Positions 1-8,562 of a DNA stretch of 40,200 nucleotides are shown here, piece by piece; position 1 is the first letter of the stretch, and each line of letters opens with the position of its first letter. This DNA is from a virus. The translations under genes were made by a program, and so were the position numbers. Under the pieces are notes generated by a model, which saw only the letters and a program-made list of their open reading frames with translations, was not told the origin of the DNA and ran no database searches. The stretch spans positions 1-40,200 of the IMG/VR virus record IMGVR_UViG_3300020596_000056; one strand, written 5' to 3'.

Positions 1-152
1 ATATTGGAGCCTGCGTCGTCTCCCTTGATGCCGGACATCTGCCCACGGAGGCCAGTGGCGAGCGCCACCATGCGTCTCTGCTCGTCTTCGGCGCCGCCAA
101 TGTCGCCCATTCCCATGAGTGCCCGTAACTGCTCTTCGTTAAGTTGTGACAT
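1..152 (-). CDS. Small conserved virion-region protein, 5' part (cut by window edge)
   Basis: The N-terminal 50 codons are visible; the gene runs off base 1. The protein begins MSQLNEEQLRALMGMGDIGG and is rich in Glu, Gln and Met. The ATG overlaps the TAA of the upstream S74-like gene by one base (TAATG), and GGAGG lies about 7 bases upstream, so translation is probably coupled. Short proteins opening with a similar N-terminus are known to me from podovirus late operons, between tail and ejection genes, but no function is established. Its C-terminal half may be the fragment at the other window end. Confidence 0.7.
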   Translation of the reverse strand, partial: MSQLNEEQLRALMGMGDIGGAEDEQRRMVALATGLRGQMSGIKGDDAGSN

Positions 153-1309
153 TAGAGGCCTCCGTAGTTAATCATCAAGTAACCGCTTGGATGGGACACC
201 ACCAACTCAGGACGGGAGAGCATAAGTTCTTGTGCCATCATCCCTATGCGCCGCCCGCCTCCCCAGACATACTCATACTCATACCAGCCACCGCCCAGAG
301 GCTTAATATTCTTCTTAAGCCGGCGATCGCTAGCTGCGAACGCGCCCGCCGCAGAAGCCACACCGCCGATTGCGCTGCCCCAGTCCATCCCAGGCGCCCT
401 ATTCGCGGATGTGAATTGCCCTTGCATACCCGCCGCGTTCAGAGCCTGAAGAGCTTGTGCGCTGCCCGCCGTAGAAGTTGGCGCCCCTGGGAACGCGGGC
501 ATGTTCACTTGCTGGCCCGTCAGCAGCGCATTCAGCTCGTTCAACGTCATGCCGCGCCGCTGTGCTTCCTCGGCGACGTAAGACTGGCGCTGCCGATCCA
601 TCTCCTGCGCCCCGCCTGCCCGCAGACTCAGTTCGCGCTGTGCTTCCGCACCGCCCCCGGAGATAGCGTTCAGAGCAGCGTTCTCATACTGAGTGCCTCT
701 GTTCGCATCCATACTGGTTTGAGCGCGAGTCCATGCCTCGCTCCCGCCTTCTGGAGACACACCCATATTCGCCAGCCGTGTGCGACGCTCGCCCTCTGAC
801 TGGGTGAGCATCGGCTCAATCCGATTTACTTGCCGCTGATAAAGCGCTTGCTCTGCACGATCACGCGCCTTGTTAGGATCGTAATCGCCCATGCTGCCCG
901 CGCCAGGAGCACCTTCCCAGTTGAATTTCTTATTGAAGCCCTCGGTCGCCTGCCCGAGCAAGCCCTCTGCTGCATTACTTCGCCCTTGGCCGATGCGCTG
1001 CTGTGCGCTGAGCGCGTCCTGCATTTCAGGCGTCAGGGTTGTATTCTGCGTCCATGCCGTAACAGGCTGGCCTGTGGAAGGATCAATGCTGGAGCCAGAA
1101 CTCCACGTCTGTTGTCCCACGGGCGTGTTGATGTTGGGCCGGTTCGCCCACGTCTGCGCTGTGTTGACCTCCTTGCTAGACGCGGCTTGTTCTCTGGCCG
1201 CGCCCGTATAATCTGGCGGAGCAGGAGCACGGGAACCCTTGCCGCCATAGAGTATCAGCCCGGCTCCAGACATATAGGCCATCAGCCAGCGGTATAGAAT
1301 TTCTTTCAT
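152..1309 (-). CDS. Virion protein with C-terminal S74-like chaperone domain
   Basis: 385 residues from the ATG preceded by AAGGA with 6-base spacing; a longer start ten codons upstream lacks such a site. The start overlaps the GNAT stop as ATGA. The PDYTGAAREQAAS block (about residues 29-41), followed by the TWANRP and WSSGSSIDPSTGQP blocks, belongs to a conserved podovirus structural family. The last 55 or so residues (SDRRLKKNIKPLGGG, then IGMMAQEL and a terminal INYGG) look like the intramolecular chaperone module (peptidase S74 type) that trims itself from trimeric fibres and related proteins. The middle is Gln/Ala-rich. The first 24 residues are hydrophobic and resemble the capsid N-terminus. 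Late virion protein, exact location in the particle unknown. Confidence 0.75.
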   Translation of the reverse strand: MKEILYRWLMAYMSGAGLILYGGKGSRAPAPPDYTGAAREQAASSKEVNTAQTWANRPNINTPVGQQTWSSGSSIDPSTGQPVTAWTQNTTLTPEMQDALSAQQRIGQGRSNAAEGLLGQATEGFNKKFNWEGAPGAGSMGDYDPNKARDRAEQALYQRQVNRIEPMLTQSEGERRTRLANMGVSPEGGSEAWTRAQTSMDANRGTQYENAALNAISGGGAEAQRELSLRAGGAQEMDRQRQSYVAEEAQRRGMTLNELNALLTGQQVNMPAFPGAPTSTAGSAQALQALNAAGMQGQFTSANRAPGMDWGSAIGGVASAAGAFAASDRRLKKNIKPLGGGWYEYEYVWGGGRRIGMMAQELMLSRPELVVSHPSGYLMINYGGL

Positions 1310-1740
1310 GCTGCATCCTTTTCCAGAAGATATTTGCATTGATCGGCGGTCATCCCAAAGATGACAATGTCGCCCCCATCTTCATGCATTCCAACCATGC
1401 GATGCTCTTCAATAAAGCCAAGATGCAGGTCGTATTTCATCGCGCGCTCATTCTTGCTGTTGACAATGCCAATTAACTTCAGCAGGCCCAACTGATTGAA
1501 GGTATAGTCAAACACGGCATCCAGCATCTTGCGCGGTGTGAAGTTATACCCCTCCGACATGCCTACGTGAATCTGACACACCCGGCCAAGGAACCCGTTG
1601 AAGCACACGCACATCTTCAAGGCGTCGTCTTCTACCCACCCCATGATCTTCATGTCTGCGCTTGGCACGACGCCTGCATGGTAGGATAGGAAGAGCGTAG
1701 CCGCCCGCCATTCCTCAGGAGTCTGGGGCATTATAATCAT
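1306..1740 (-). CDS. GNAT-like acetyltransferase-fold protein
   Basis: 144 residues starting MIIMPQTPEEWR. The ATG overlaps the TGA of the tail-nozzle gene (ATGA) and AGGGGGGCGGG lies just upstream. A longer open frame upstream is only the nozzle gene in another frame. The pattern of an N-terminal strand/helix, then VCQIHVGM, a Phe/Asp-rich helix (DAVFDYTFNQLG), KLIGIVNSKNERAMKYDLHLGF and EEHRMVGM matches the GNAT fold of phage acyltransferases embedded in tail operons; the NSKNERAM..LGF segment is the typical acceptor side. Such genes may modify a virion or host protein; the substrate is unknown. Co-transcribed with tail genes. Confidence 0.6.
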   Translation of the reverse strand: MIIMPQTPEEWRAATLFLSYHAGVVPSADMKIMGWVEDDALKMCVCFNGFLGRVCQIHVGMSEGYNFTPRKMLDAVFDYTFNQLGLLKLIGIVNSKNERAMKYDLHLGFIEEHRMVGMHEDGGDIVIFGMTADQCKYLLEKDAA

Positions 1741-3407
1741 AGCCCGCCCCCCTTCTGAATCATCCAATCCAAACTCACAAGTTCCGTCCCACCCGCACCC
1801 TGTAAATCTATCTGGGCCGCAAGGGAGTATCCGCCGCCAATAGTCCCCGTCCACTTTCTTACGGGGGTAGCTTCCCCGAACCACCGCCCCACGCCCCAAT
1901 AAGCGGCGTTCCATCTTGAGCCAGCGGTTGCAACGAGGGACGCAACCGAAGCCGTGGTGCGCGTGATAAAGTCGCCCAGAATGCTAATCGCCAATTCCGG
2001 CGTGTATGTGAATACGAGGGTCAGCCGCACCATGGATGCAGACTTGTAAATTCCCGGAGAATCAAAAATTCCATACGCAGGCGTGACCCGCGCCAGAATC
2101 CCTACCCCGTCTATGCCTGCGCGACTTCTTGCGTCAAAGTAGTCGTCAAACAGCAGAAATACTTTGCCTCCATCTGGAGAGGCCTCATAGCTTCCGCCGA
2201 ATGCTACATGGTCATGATCAAGCATGCAAGCAACGGGAACGTCTTGGTATAGGCACCATGCCAGACGCTGAGTGTCAAACACCAGCTGACGCACCCCCTG
2301 CCCGACCACGGTCTCTGGCAGACCCAGAACTAGAGAATTGTCGCTGGGGATGTCCGCAACATACCAGTCTTCTACGCCCGCTCGCGTCTTCATGGCCAGT
2401 TCAATTAGCGGGTCAACCTTCGCGCTAATATTCGTGCTAGAATTCCGCTCAAGATTGGCAAGCGCCACGAGCTTAGAAGCCTGAACCAGCCCTTGCGTAG
2501 TAAGAATGTGAACATCGCCGCCAATGGACTTAACCGAGCGTCGTCCCGCGGGAAGACTGCCCACATACCAGATACCATGGAGTGCGAATGCCGCAGGGTC
2601 AGTGCCAGCAGTGTTTGGATCGTAGCCCTTGTAAATCACCACGTCCCCTTCAGAGCTTACAGCAACGAGGTAGTCGTCAATGCCCTCGCCTCCATCGATG
2701 GTCCAATTCTCGAGCGCCACGAGAGTCCCGCCATGCCGGAATTGCGGGCCGAAGTCCCACAAAGCGACTGCACCCGTGAGCTGATCGACGGGAAGGTAGT
2801 AAGCCTTAGTAGAGTTCTTTGCTATGAACCACTGCCGCCGCTTCCAGACTGTGTGGTGCGCGAAGGTGTCCGGGTCAGCGCCGCTGATCTGCCCCGCCCC
2901 GCCCCCTTGCGTGACTTTGACGATTGCGGTCAAGTCCGTCGCCGCCATGTAGTAATAGCCGCCCGCTTCGTTGCACAGAGTCAGGAAGTTACCGCCCGCA
3001 TTCTGGAAGTTCAACCATGACCAGAAATCTGAAGTAGCGGCTGCGGCCAGAAGGCTCGTCCACGCGCCCGCGCCTCCGCCGGTCACATCGTAGATGTGAC
3101 CGTTTGTCGCCGCGAGTAGATAGCCGTCGAACAGAGCGGCAGGGTAGGAAGTCGCACTTGCGGGGAAGAAGCTCATGAGCGTCTGCACTTTTCCTGCGCC
3201 CGGCAGATTCTCAGCATACGTGCGATACCCGTAGCGCATAGAAACTCCACGCGCTGTAGGACGAGCGTTGATTAGCGCAATGGCGTCGGCTGGCGGCATC
3301 CCGTCATACATGTCGCGCAGATTCAGCCCCTTAGAGGGCAAAATCCCCGGGACAAGCTCCCCTGTCATTGGGAGATCGCGGGGCGTCTTTTTAAGCGCGG
3401 TGAACAT
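1737..3407 (-). CDS. Tail nozzle / tail tubular protein B-like
   Basis: 556 residues. It follows the adaptor gene with a one-base TGATG overlap, the usual order adaptor then nozzle in podoviruses. The N-terminus carries SKGLNLRDMYDGMPPADAIALINARPT, written here in pieces: a proline/aspartate loop (PPADAIALIN) that in this family lines up with the start of a beta-propeller barrel. The rest is beta-rich with repeated Gly/Trp/Tyr strands (LFDGYLLAATNGHIYDV, WYVADIPSDNSLVLGLPE) and ends in a compact domain. It probably forms the hexameric nozzle below the adaptor. Size fits proteins annotated as tail tubular B or stabilisation protein. Assignment rests on order and pattern, not alignment. Confidence 0.65.
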   Translation of the reverse strand: MFTALKKTPRDLPMTGELVPGILPSKGLNLRDMYDGMPPADAIALINARPTARGVSMRYGYRTYAENLPGAGKVQTLMSFFPASATSYPAALFDGYLLAATNGHIYDVTGGGAGAWTSLLAAAATSDFWSWLNFQNAGGNFLTLCNEAGGYYYMAATDLTAIVKVTQGGGAGQISGADPDTFAHHTVWKRRQWFIAKNSTKAYYLPVDQLTGAVALWDFGPQFRHGGTLVALENWTIDGGEGIDDYLVAVSSEGDVVIYKGYDPNTAGTDPAAFALHGIWYVGSLPAGRRSVKSIGGDVHILTTQGLVQASKLVALANLERNSSTNISAKVDPLIELAMKTRAGVEDWYVADIPSDNSLVLGLPETVVGQGVRQLVFDTQRLAWCLYQDVPVACMLDHDHVAFGGSYEASPDGGKVFLLFDDYFDARSRAGIDGVGILARVTPAYGIFDSPGIYKSASMVRLTLVFTYTPELAISILGDFITRTTASVASLVATAGSRWNAAYWGVGRWFGEATPVRKWTGTIGGGYSLAAQIDLQGAGGTELVSLDWMIQKGGGL

Positions 3408-4141
3408 CAGTTCCCAAACCCCGTGTCAGGCACATTGCCGCCGTTCAGAAAACGCGTAGCCCCCGCACGAACGCCGCCGCCAATCACCAAAGTATTCGCC
3501 ATCTGATTGCGGGTAGTAATCTGCGAAAACCGGTCGTTGAAGTCTTGCTGGAACTGCGCAGAGGCCAAACCCCTCACCTGCGCCCATTTCAACTTCAGTG
3601 CGAACGTAAACAGAAGAGAGTCATGGCGCGGCTTGTCCAAATTCGCGGTAAGCTCCTCTTTCTCAGTTACCGTGTCTGCGTCGAGAACCCAATTTCGGGA
3701 CACATACTGGAATGTGATGGACTCCAAGTTGGCAGGCGCGGAGACAAACCGCATTACATCGTCCACAACCCGGCAAGCGGGCGAAAGGAAGGGGGTGTTT
3801 CCGATCCATGCCGCGACCGCAGCGGCCTCTGAGTCTGAGACAATCTGCACCGGCCTGCGATTAGTGACGCTCCAGCCCGTATTACCTATGAAGCGGGACA
3901 GGCCCGAGGGCAGCGCGAAATCCGTAGTAATTCCGTTCCCCGTAACCGTGAACGTCGCATTAAACTGCTGCCACGAATATATGTCCGTGAGCAGCGGCCC
4001 CACTTGATTAGCGAGCGATCCCATCATAACGGCGTTGCCATCCTGCGAGTCGTAGACACCCGCAGGGCTGGTCTGGTTCATGGAAACCAGTGCGTCCTGA
4101 ACAATCTTCAGGATAGTGGCGTAAAGATAAAGATTAGCCAA
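3407..4141 (-). CDS. Head-tail adaptor / tail tubular protein A-like (TTG start)
   Basis: 244 residues. The start is a TTG immediately after the TGA of the upstream gene, with GGAGG five bases before it inside that gene's end; no in-frame ATG fits the conserved N-terminus, so I take TTG with translational coupling. The N-terminus is a helix set (ILKIVQDALVSMNQTSP), followed by a beta region with a TGNGITTDFALPSG loop and a C-terminal helical part with a WAQVRG segment and NGGNVPDTGFGN tail. Position between scaffold/capsid genes and the nozzle gene supports an adaptor joining portal to tail. Family named from context and general pattern. Confidence 0.6.
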   Translation of the reverse strand: MANLYLYATILKIVQDALVSMNQTSPAGVYDSQDGNAVMMGSLANQVGPLLTDIYSWQQFNATFTVTGNGITTDFALPSGLSRFIGNTGWSVTNRRPVQIVSDSEAAAVAAWIGNTPFLSPACRVVDDVMRFVSAPANLESITFQYVSRNWVLDADTVTEKEELTANLDKPRHDSLLFTFALKLKWAQVRGLASAQFQQDFNDRFSQITTRNQMANTLVIGGGVRAGATRFLNGGNVPDTGFGN

Positions 4142-4726
4142 TCAATCCTCCGATTTCTTGGGCTTGCGCTTGGAGAGTTCTTCTTGCAGAACCAAATTCG
4201 TAGCGGCAAGATCGTCCAGCTTCGCCATAAGCTCGTCAATCTGCGCTTGCAGCTTGGCGATAGGCGCTTTCTTCTTAGCGGCTGAAAGATACTCGTCTGC
4301 CTTTTGTTTGATGTTCTGTATACCCGGAAACTTGGAACCCACGCTGTCCGGCATAGCGACAAGCTGCTCAACGGTTTTGACGTTGAAGTATTCAAACTCT
4401 TTGATTTGGGGTGCCCGAAGGTAAGACCACAAACTCAGAGGAGTTCCAACTGGCGAATCCTCCGCGCCCGCTACCCGCTCTTTGAAGAGTTTGTAGTGGC
4501 GCGGAAACCGCTCAATGTCTTCCTTACGCATTGGGCGGATAACGATGTTGTCGCGGTTGCCCGGAATACGAATGTCGATGATTTCCACTTCCTTGAAGAT
4601 CGGGCGACCTTCGCGCTGCGTAGCTTGCACGTCTTCTCTGCTGTCCATATAAAACTTGACGAGCAGGGACTCATCCGCCTTGTTAGGCGTAGTGTAGATT
4701 TCGTGATCGTGGTCTAGCGTTTCCAT
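4142..4726 (-). CDS. Conserved phage protein with C-terminal coiled coil, unknown function
   Basis: 194 residues; ATG preceded by TGGAGA in the repeated leader at 4733-4752. The first half is acidic and polar, with an IPGNRDNIVIRPMRKEDIERFP block that sets a mixed alpha/beta domain; residues about 125-155 (FNVKTVEQLVAMPDSVGSKFPG) read as a helix-hairpin-like turn; the last 45 residues are a charged Leu heptad coiled coil ending in a basic tail (KRKPKKSED). Similar proteins occur next to capsid and adaptor genes in podoviruses without known role. It could be a virion assembly factor. It lies directly before the adaptor gene, whose ribosome site is inside its end. Confidence 0.6.
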   Translation of the reverse strand: METLDHDHEIYTTPNKADESLLVKFYMDSREDVQATQREGRPIFKEVEIIDIRIPGNRDNIVIRPMRKEDIERFPRHYKLFKERVAGAEDSPVGTPLSLWSYLRAPQIKEFEYFNVKTVEQLVAMPDSVGSKFPGIQNIKQKADEYLSAAKKKAPIAKLQAQIDELMAKLDDLAATNLVLQEELSKRKPKKSED

Positions 4727-4732
4727 TTTATA

Positions 4733-4752
4733 TCTCCAGTAGTGGGGTTAAT
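4733..4752 (-). repeat. 20-bp leader repeat, copy A
   Basis: On the minus strand ATTAACCCCACTACTGGAGA sits directly before the 194-residue gene and includes its ribosome site (GGAGA). The identical 20 bases are at 10791-10810 before the scaffold gene. The intergenic space here is only 35 bases, so the element fills most of it. It could be an operator, a processing site or a translation enhancer. Confidence 0.75.
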
Positions 4753-4761
4753 CGTAGTTTA

Positions 4762-6594
4762 TCATGCGGTCAGTGCCGCGAGTTGTGCGTTAGAGAGGTT
4801 TGTGGGGTAGATGCGGACGTTCTTTACGTTTCCGAAAAGCTCAGTGCCGGCAACCCCGCCGCCTACGGTTAGAATAGCGTTTGTCAGTGATGTCGGAACG
4901 TTTGCAGTGGCGTCAGTGCCCTCTACCACCCCATTAACAGCGATAGCCAAATCGTTAAGCGCCCACCTTCCCGCAATTTTTTGCGTTGACGCGGATGCCG
5001 TTGTTCCCATAGCAGCGCCGTTTGCGACCCCCTGCCCGCCAGAGAACATGCGGCCAATATTTGATCCATTATTTACCTCAATAAAGATGCCCGAAAGCCC
5101 GTCTCCGGGGTCGTAAGCCCATGTGCCTATCGCGTTGGCTTGCGCCCCATTATTTGAAACAGTAGGCTCGCAATATACGGCTCCAGTAGCCGCCGCCATA
5201 TTCCCCGCCGCCACATAGGTCAGAAGGTCCTTGTTCCGCACTACTGAGGTTCCAGCAGCCCCTGCATTCGGGATATAGGACGAACGAGTCGAGCCGTTTT
5301 CAATCTGGAATCGAGTCGGCACCCCGACCACAGTAGCCGTAACCGTCCCCGCCCCGGTGACTACAAACGTTAGAGGAGTCGCGGGTGTTGCAGCACCACC
5401 CCCCGTAATCGTCGCAGACCCTGCCGCAATCGTGACCGAAGTTCCACCATCAAGCCAGCAGGTGTAAGTGCCCGTGCTGAGGATCGTAGTTGTCTGGTTC
5501 GCCGGGGCATCAGTAACACCAAGATACTGAGTCCGCGCACCCTCCCCCAAATACCCCTTAAGTGTTGCCCCGGAAATCGCAGCCCCTGTTGCCGCGGTGA
5601 CTACGTTCGATGCAACTGTGTTTCCGTTCAGAGTATTAAAAGACTTACTGCCATCAACCCCGGCCCCGTGGAATGGACTCGCCAAAACCCCGACGCTTAC
5701 ATACTCTGATGGGTTTTGGTTGGATTGGCTGGTGACTTCCTCTGTCTGCCAATACTCTGCGTTTATCACATCCCCACTAGCAGCAAACCTTACAATCAGG
5801 TTTGCATTGTTTGCGGCAATGCCAGACTTAAATACGCTGTATCGAGTCGGGACGGTCGTTATTGCGGGCAACTCTACGTAAGTTGCGCCAGAGTCTACGG
5901 AAACGCTGATCGCACCCGCGCCAGAAACGCGGGTAATAGTCACCGACCCAACGTAATCACCGGCGGGTGAAGATGGTTGCGAATTCCCGACAAAACCGTT
6001 ATTGGCTGTTGCCGTTGCCTGAATTGCACTATCTCTTGTTACGTTTGCCGAATTCCCGGTATAGGCTGCGTTAGTTATGTCCTGACTAGCGGCTGCTATC
6101 AGGTTACGAACCCGCCTCGCACCCGTAAACCGAGCCTCGCCGCTAACAACGTTCTTCAGCAATGCCTCAAAATCAATAACCGTCGCAATCGTGGCCCGGG
6201 TGAAGGTAGGGGTGCTGCTGCCTCCCGAGTAATTTGGGACTAGCGAAGTAGTGAGGCCCGCCCAAAAGCTCATTAGCGCGGCAGCGAGCGCGCCTTCTGC
6301 AGTCCTGGGCAGACCGGCTTGCCTATGCGTAATAGCCCCTGAGAAATCCACGCAAAGCCGGTCAGCCTTCATGCCCATTCCAGATTGGAAATAGGTGGGC
6401 GCCTCTTCTGTGGTCGCAATGTTGCCTGCTGCGACAAACCCTAGTCCGCTGCTAAAATGATTGACCGCCTGCCACGGATCAATTCCCAACAGACCCCCAT
6501 TAAAGGGTCTGCCCCCTGAATATCCCGTGGGAGCTTCGGGAGAGCAGCTTACGCGCCCGCCAGAGTCATAGGTTAGCTCTGCGGAGTTTAGCAC
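4762..6594 (-). CDS. Appendage (fibre-like) protein with N-terminal repeats and LamG-like C-terminus
   Basis: 610 residues with a GTG start that overlaps the stop of the upstream gene (GTGCTAA) and has GGAG eight bases upstream; the frame extends further but only as a shadow. The N-terminus has four imperfect repeats of about 22 residues (near 22-38, 44-61, 66-83, 88-105), each with a His/Tyr, a Gly-rich turn and a hydrophobic pair (for example THRQAGLPRTAEGAL). Such short repeats occur in phage appendage proteins. The long Thr/Ser/Gly/Val-rich middle is beta-structured, and the last about 140 residues end in the RIYPTNLSNAQLAALTA pattern of concanavalin/LamG-like domains, which bind glycans. 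Likely a head fibre or other appendage for surface binding. It is set among head genes, not with the tail fibre. Confidence 0.6.
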   Translation of the reverse strand: MLNSAELTYDSGGRVSCSPEAPTGYSGGRPFNGGLLGIDPWQAVNHFSSGLGFVAAGNIATTEEAPTYFQSGMGMKADRLCVDFSGAITHRQAGLPRTAEGALAAALMSFWAGLTTSLVPNYSGGSSTPTFTRATIATVIDFEALLKNVVSGEARFTGARRVRNLIAAASQDITNAAYTGNSANVTRDSAIQATATANNGFVGNSQPSSPAGDYVGSVTITRVSGAGAISVSVDSGATYVELPAITTVPTRYSVFKSGIAANNANLIVRFAASGDVINAEYWQTEEVTSQSNQNPSEYVSVGVLASPFHGAGVDGSKSFNTLNGNTVASNVVTAATGAAISGATLKGYLGEGARTQYLGVTDAPANQTTTILSTGTYTCWLDGGTSVTIAAGSATITGGGAATPATPLTFVVTGAGTVTATVVGVPTRFQIENGSTRSSYIPNAGAAGTSVVRNKDLLTYVAAGNMAAATGAVYCEPTVSNNGAQANAIGTWAYDPGDGLSGIFIEVNNGSNIGRMFSGGQGVANGAAMGTTASASTQKIAGRWALNDLAIAVNGVVEGTDATANVPTSLTNAILTVGGGVAGTELFGNVKNVRIYPTNLSNAQLAALTA

Positions 6595-7925
6595 TGCACA
6601 CGCTCCACAATAAACATTGACGAAATGGGGCCTTCCTGGCTCCACGTGACATTGCCGTGCTCAGACAGAGCAGCCAGCCACCAAGCATAGGGTTGAATGG
6701 TCAGGTGTAACTCACATCCTATGAGATCCCCATAAGAATCTGACACTGTGCTTATCTGAAAAAACACCTTTGGCACAGAGGCGAGAATGTTAGAAATTAC
6801 CCCGCTCACTTGCTCTGGGGGCAGGTGCTCCATAAGATCCGCGCAGAAGCCAAAATCGCCCCTTTCAGCAGTGCCCGCCACCAGGTCGCACTGTATGAAC
6901 GGAAGGTGCCCTGCTACGTCCTGAACTACGCCTGCCTCTACGAAGTCCAGCAGCCGCACGTCACAATCAGTAAGCTCCGCAATCTTGGCCCCGCCCTTGC
7001 CAGAGCCACACCCGAAGTCGATAACCTTGCCGGAAGGTTGGCACCTTTCGACGAAAAGTGCCGCGATTCCTTCTCCTGGAGAAATATGCCCGTAAGAGGG
7101 GTATGCCCACATCCGCGTGTATTTGTCCAACTCCGTGATAGGCGTTTGCGGAAGCATTCTATGCCACGCAACGAAGGGCAAAAGTCCGGAACCATGCACG
7201 CTGATTTCACATCCTAACTCCAGAAGCTGCGGCAGCAACAGTTGAAATTGCTCAACTTGAACTACCATCCACGGCGCTGCCCGGAAGTTACGCCCCTTGA
7301 CTGTCACTTCAATAACATCATCTTCATCATTAGCGGGCTGCACGTATGCGTGATGCGCCAAATCCTGCCGGCTTGAGTCGTAGCCGTATAAGTGCATAGT
7401 GCGGAAGCCTCGCGCGTAGGCGAGGGACATAGCAATCAGCCCTACGCTCGCACCGCCTCCCACAGCCTGTATTTCGCGCTCGCCGGGAACATAGTAACCG
7501 ATGTTCTCTGTGTCAATGTGGAACAGAGTTACGGACTGCCTTGCTTGGGTGAAGAGTGCAGGGTCACACTGCGAGGCCAAGAATACCATCTTAGCGGAGC
7601 AATCCAAAAAGGCCTCATTCTTACCGGCGCGCGCATCCAGGACCATCAGCGCATCTGGCGTGATGCCGTGGGTGTTGAGGAATTTGGCCGCACCGTTGAG
7701 CGCAAGAACATACGCGCCGTTTTTCTGGCGCGCAGCAATTTCAGCGACATCGCCTGTCAGCGAAGGCCCGCCGCCTACAAGCAGGCACTCCTGCTCGGTT
7801 TCTGGCAGTAATGCGAGCCACTCCAAATCACGCATAGAGGAATCGTGGATATTACGCGCTACCGTTTCAGTTGAGACGTTGTTCTCAAACTGAATATTGG
7901 GGGCCGCGAGCAGCAAAGCAGGCAT
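6588..7925 (-). CDS. Fusion of DUF115/MptE-like domain and SAM-dependent methyltransferase
   Basis: 445 residues; ATG with AAGGA seven bases upstream. The N-terminal half shows the DUF115 (6-hydroxymethylpterin pyrophosphokinase MptE-like, motility accessory factor) signature: VGGGPSL at 50-56, GITPDALMVLDAR at 87-99 and GGGASVGLIAMSLAYARG at 156-173 followed by LYGYDSS. The C-terminal half is a class I methyltransferase: motif I VIDFGCGSGKGG at 301-312 and a DLMEHLP motif at 363-369. In bacteria DUF115 proteins act in surface glycan or flagellin modification; the fused methyltransferase suggests a two-step transfer. Its place between the decoration protein and the appendage gene suggests a virion or envelope target. 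Substrate unknown. Confidence 0.7.
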   Translation of the reverse strand: MPALLLAAPNIQFENNVSTETVARNIHDSSMRDLEWLALLPETEQECLLVGGGPSLTGDVAEIAARQKNGAYVLALNGAAKFLNTHGITPDALMVLDARAGKNEAFLDCSAKMVFLASQCDPALFTQARQSVTLFHIDTENIGYYVPGEREIQAVGGGASVGLIAMSLAYARGFRTMHLYGYDSSRQDLAHHAYVQPANDEDDVIEVTVKGRNFRAAPWMVVQVEQFQLLLPQLLELGCEISVHGSGLLPFVAWHRMLPQTPITELDKYTRMWAYPSYGHISPGEGIAALFVERCQPSGKVIDFGCGSGKGGAKIAELTDCDVRLLDFVEAGVVQDVAGHLPFIQCDLVAGTAERGDFGFCADLMEHLPPEQVSGVISNILASVPKVFFQISTVSDSYGDLIGCELHLTIQPYAWWLAALSEHGNVTWSQEGPISSMFIVERVQC

Positions 7926-7994
7926 CTGCGTTCCTTATATGGAGTAGCTCTTTAGTCTGCCCACTCTTGCGAGTGAGCAGGTAAAGATCACTCG

Positions 7995-8489
7995 TTAGGT
8001 GATTTGTGACTGGCAGTGCGGGCGACTGATCGTCACCAGCACCGTTCCCGCCGCGCTCAACGTGGTGAGCAATTGCGTCCGGCAAGCTACGATTTGCAGA
8101 CCGGCGGAGGCAATCGCCTTTACCGAACCCGCAGTAGCTGAGATAAAGACCGGCACGTTGGGGCCGATGATCACCGCTGTCTTCTTCATGGTTGCTTGGC
8201 CGCTGATTTGATACCAGCCATACTGTGCTGCCACGATTGCAGCCATCGCAACCGCGACCGGCATGACTTGCACCGCCGTATTGATCAGCCGCACGGTTTG
8301 GAATGTCGCCGCGTTGTAGCGGACAACATCCCCGAGGACGGTGCTGGCGACGCCGAGCAGGTAAATAAACTCGCCTTCGCCAAGCGTCTGGCTGCTGCCT
8401 TTGACGATAGTGCCGAGCGGGACTCTGGCAACGGTGTCCACCTCGGTGAACCCGGGTGCGCCCAGATAACTTGTGTTTTTGAACGTCAT
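7995..8489 (-). CDS. Head decoration-type protein
   Basis: 164 residues; ATG preceded by AAGGAG. It lies just after the capsid terminator. A beta-rich sequence with an N-terminal NTSYLGAPGFTEVD block, alternating Val/Ala strands, GEGEFIYLLGVASTVLGDVVRYN and a terminal VTISRP strand is typical of small head decoration or stabilisation proteins that follow the capsid gene in this phage type. No enzymatic motif. Another frame over the same bases is open but has no ribosome site and an Arg-rich, shadow-like composition. Confidence 0.6.
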   Translation of the reverse strand: MTFKNTSYLGAPGFTEVDTVARVPLGTIVKGSSQTLGEGEFIYLLGVASTVLGDVVRYNAATFQTVRLINTAVQVMPVAVAMAAIVAAQYGWYQISGQATMKKTAVIIGPNVPVFISATAGSVKAIASAGLQIVACRTQLLTTLSAAGTVLVTISRPHCQSQIT

Positions 8490-8512
8490 GTTCGCTTCTC
8501 CTTAATCTTTTC

Positions 8513-8542
8513 AAAAAGGGGTGGAGTAGAATACCTCCACCC
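8513..8542 (-). terminator. Rho-independent terminator after capsid gene
   Basis: On the minus strand GGGTGGAG, an 8-base loop and CTCCACCC form a perfect 8-bp stem, followed by CTTTTT. It lies 20 bases after the capsid stop and before the decoration gene. Partial termination here would make capsid mRNA more abundant than downstream structural mRNA. Confidence 0.8.
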
Positions 8543-8562
8543 AAGACCCCCACTACGAGGCG

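Noticed and set aside
146-799. Plus-strand frame of 217 codons at the left end
   Set aside because: Antisense to the S74-like gene; no start signal and Arg/Ser/His-rich shadow composition.
7885-8553. Minus-strand frame of 222 codons beside the decoration gene
   Set aside because: Same bases as the decoration protein in another frame; no ribosome site, and it would read through the terminator hairpin.
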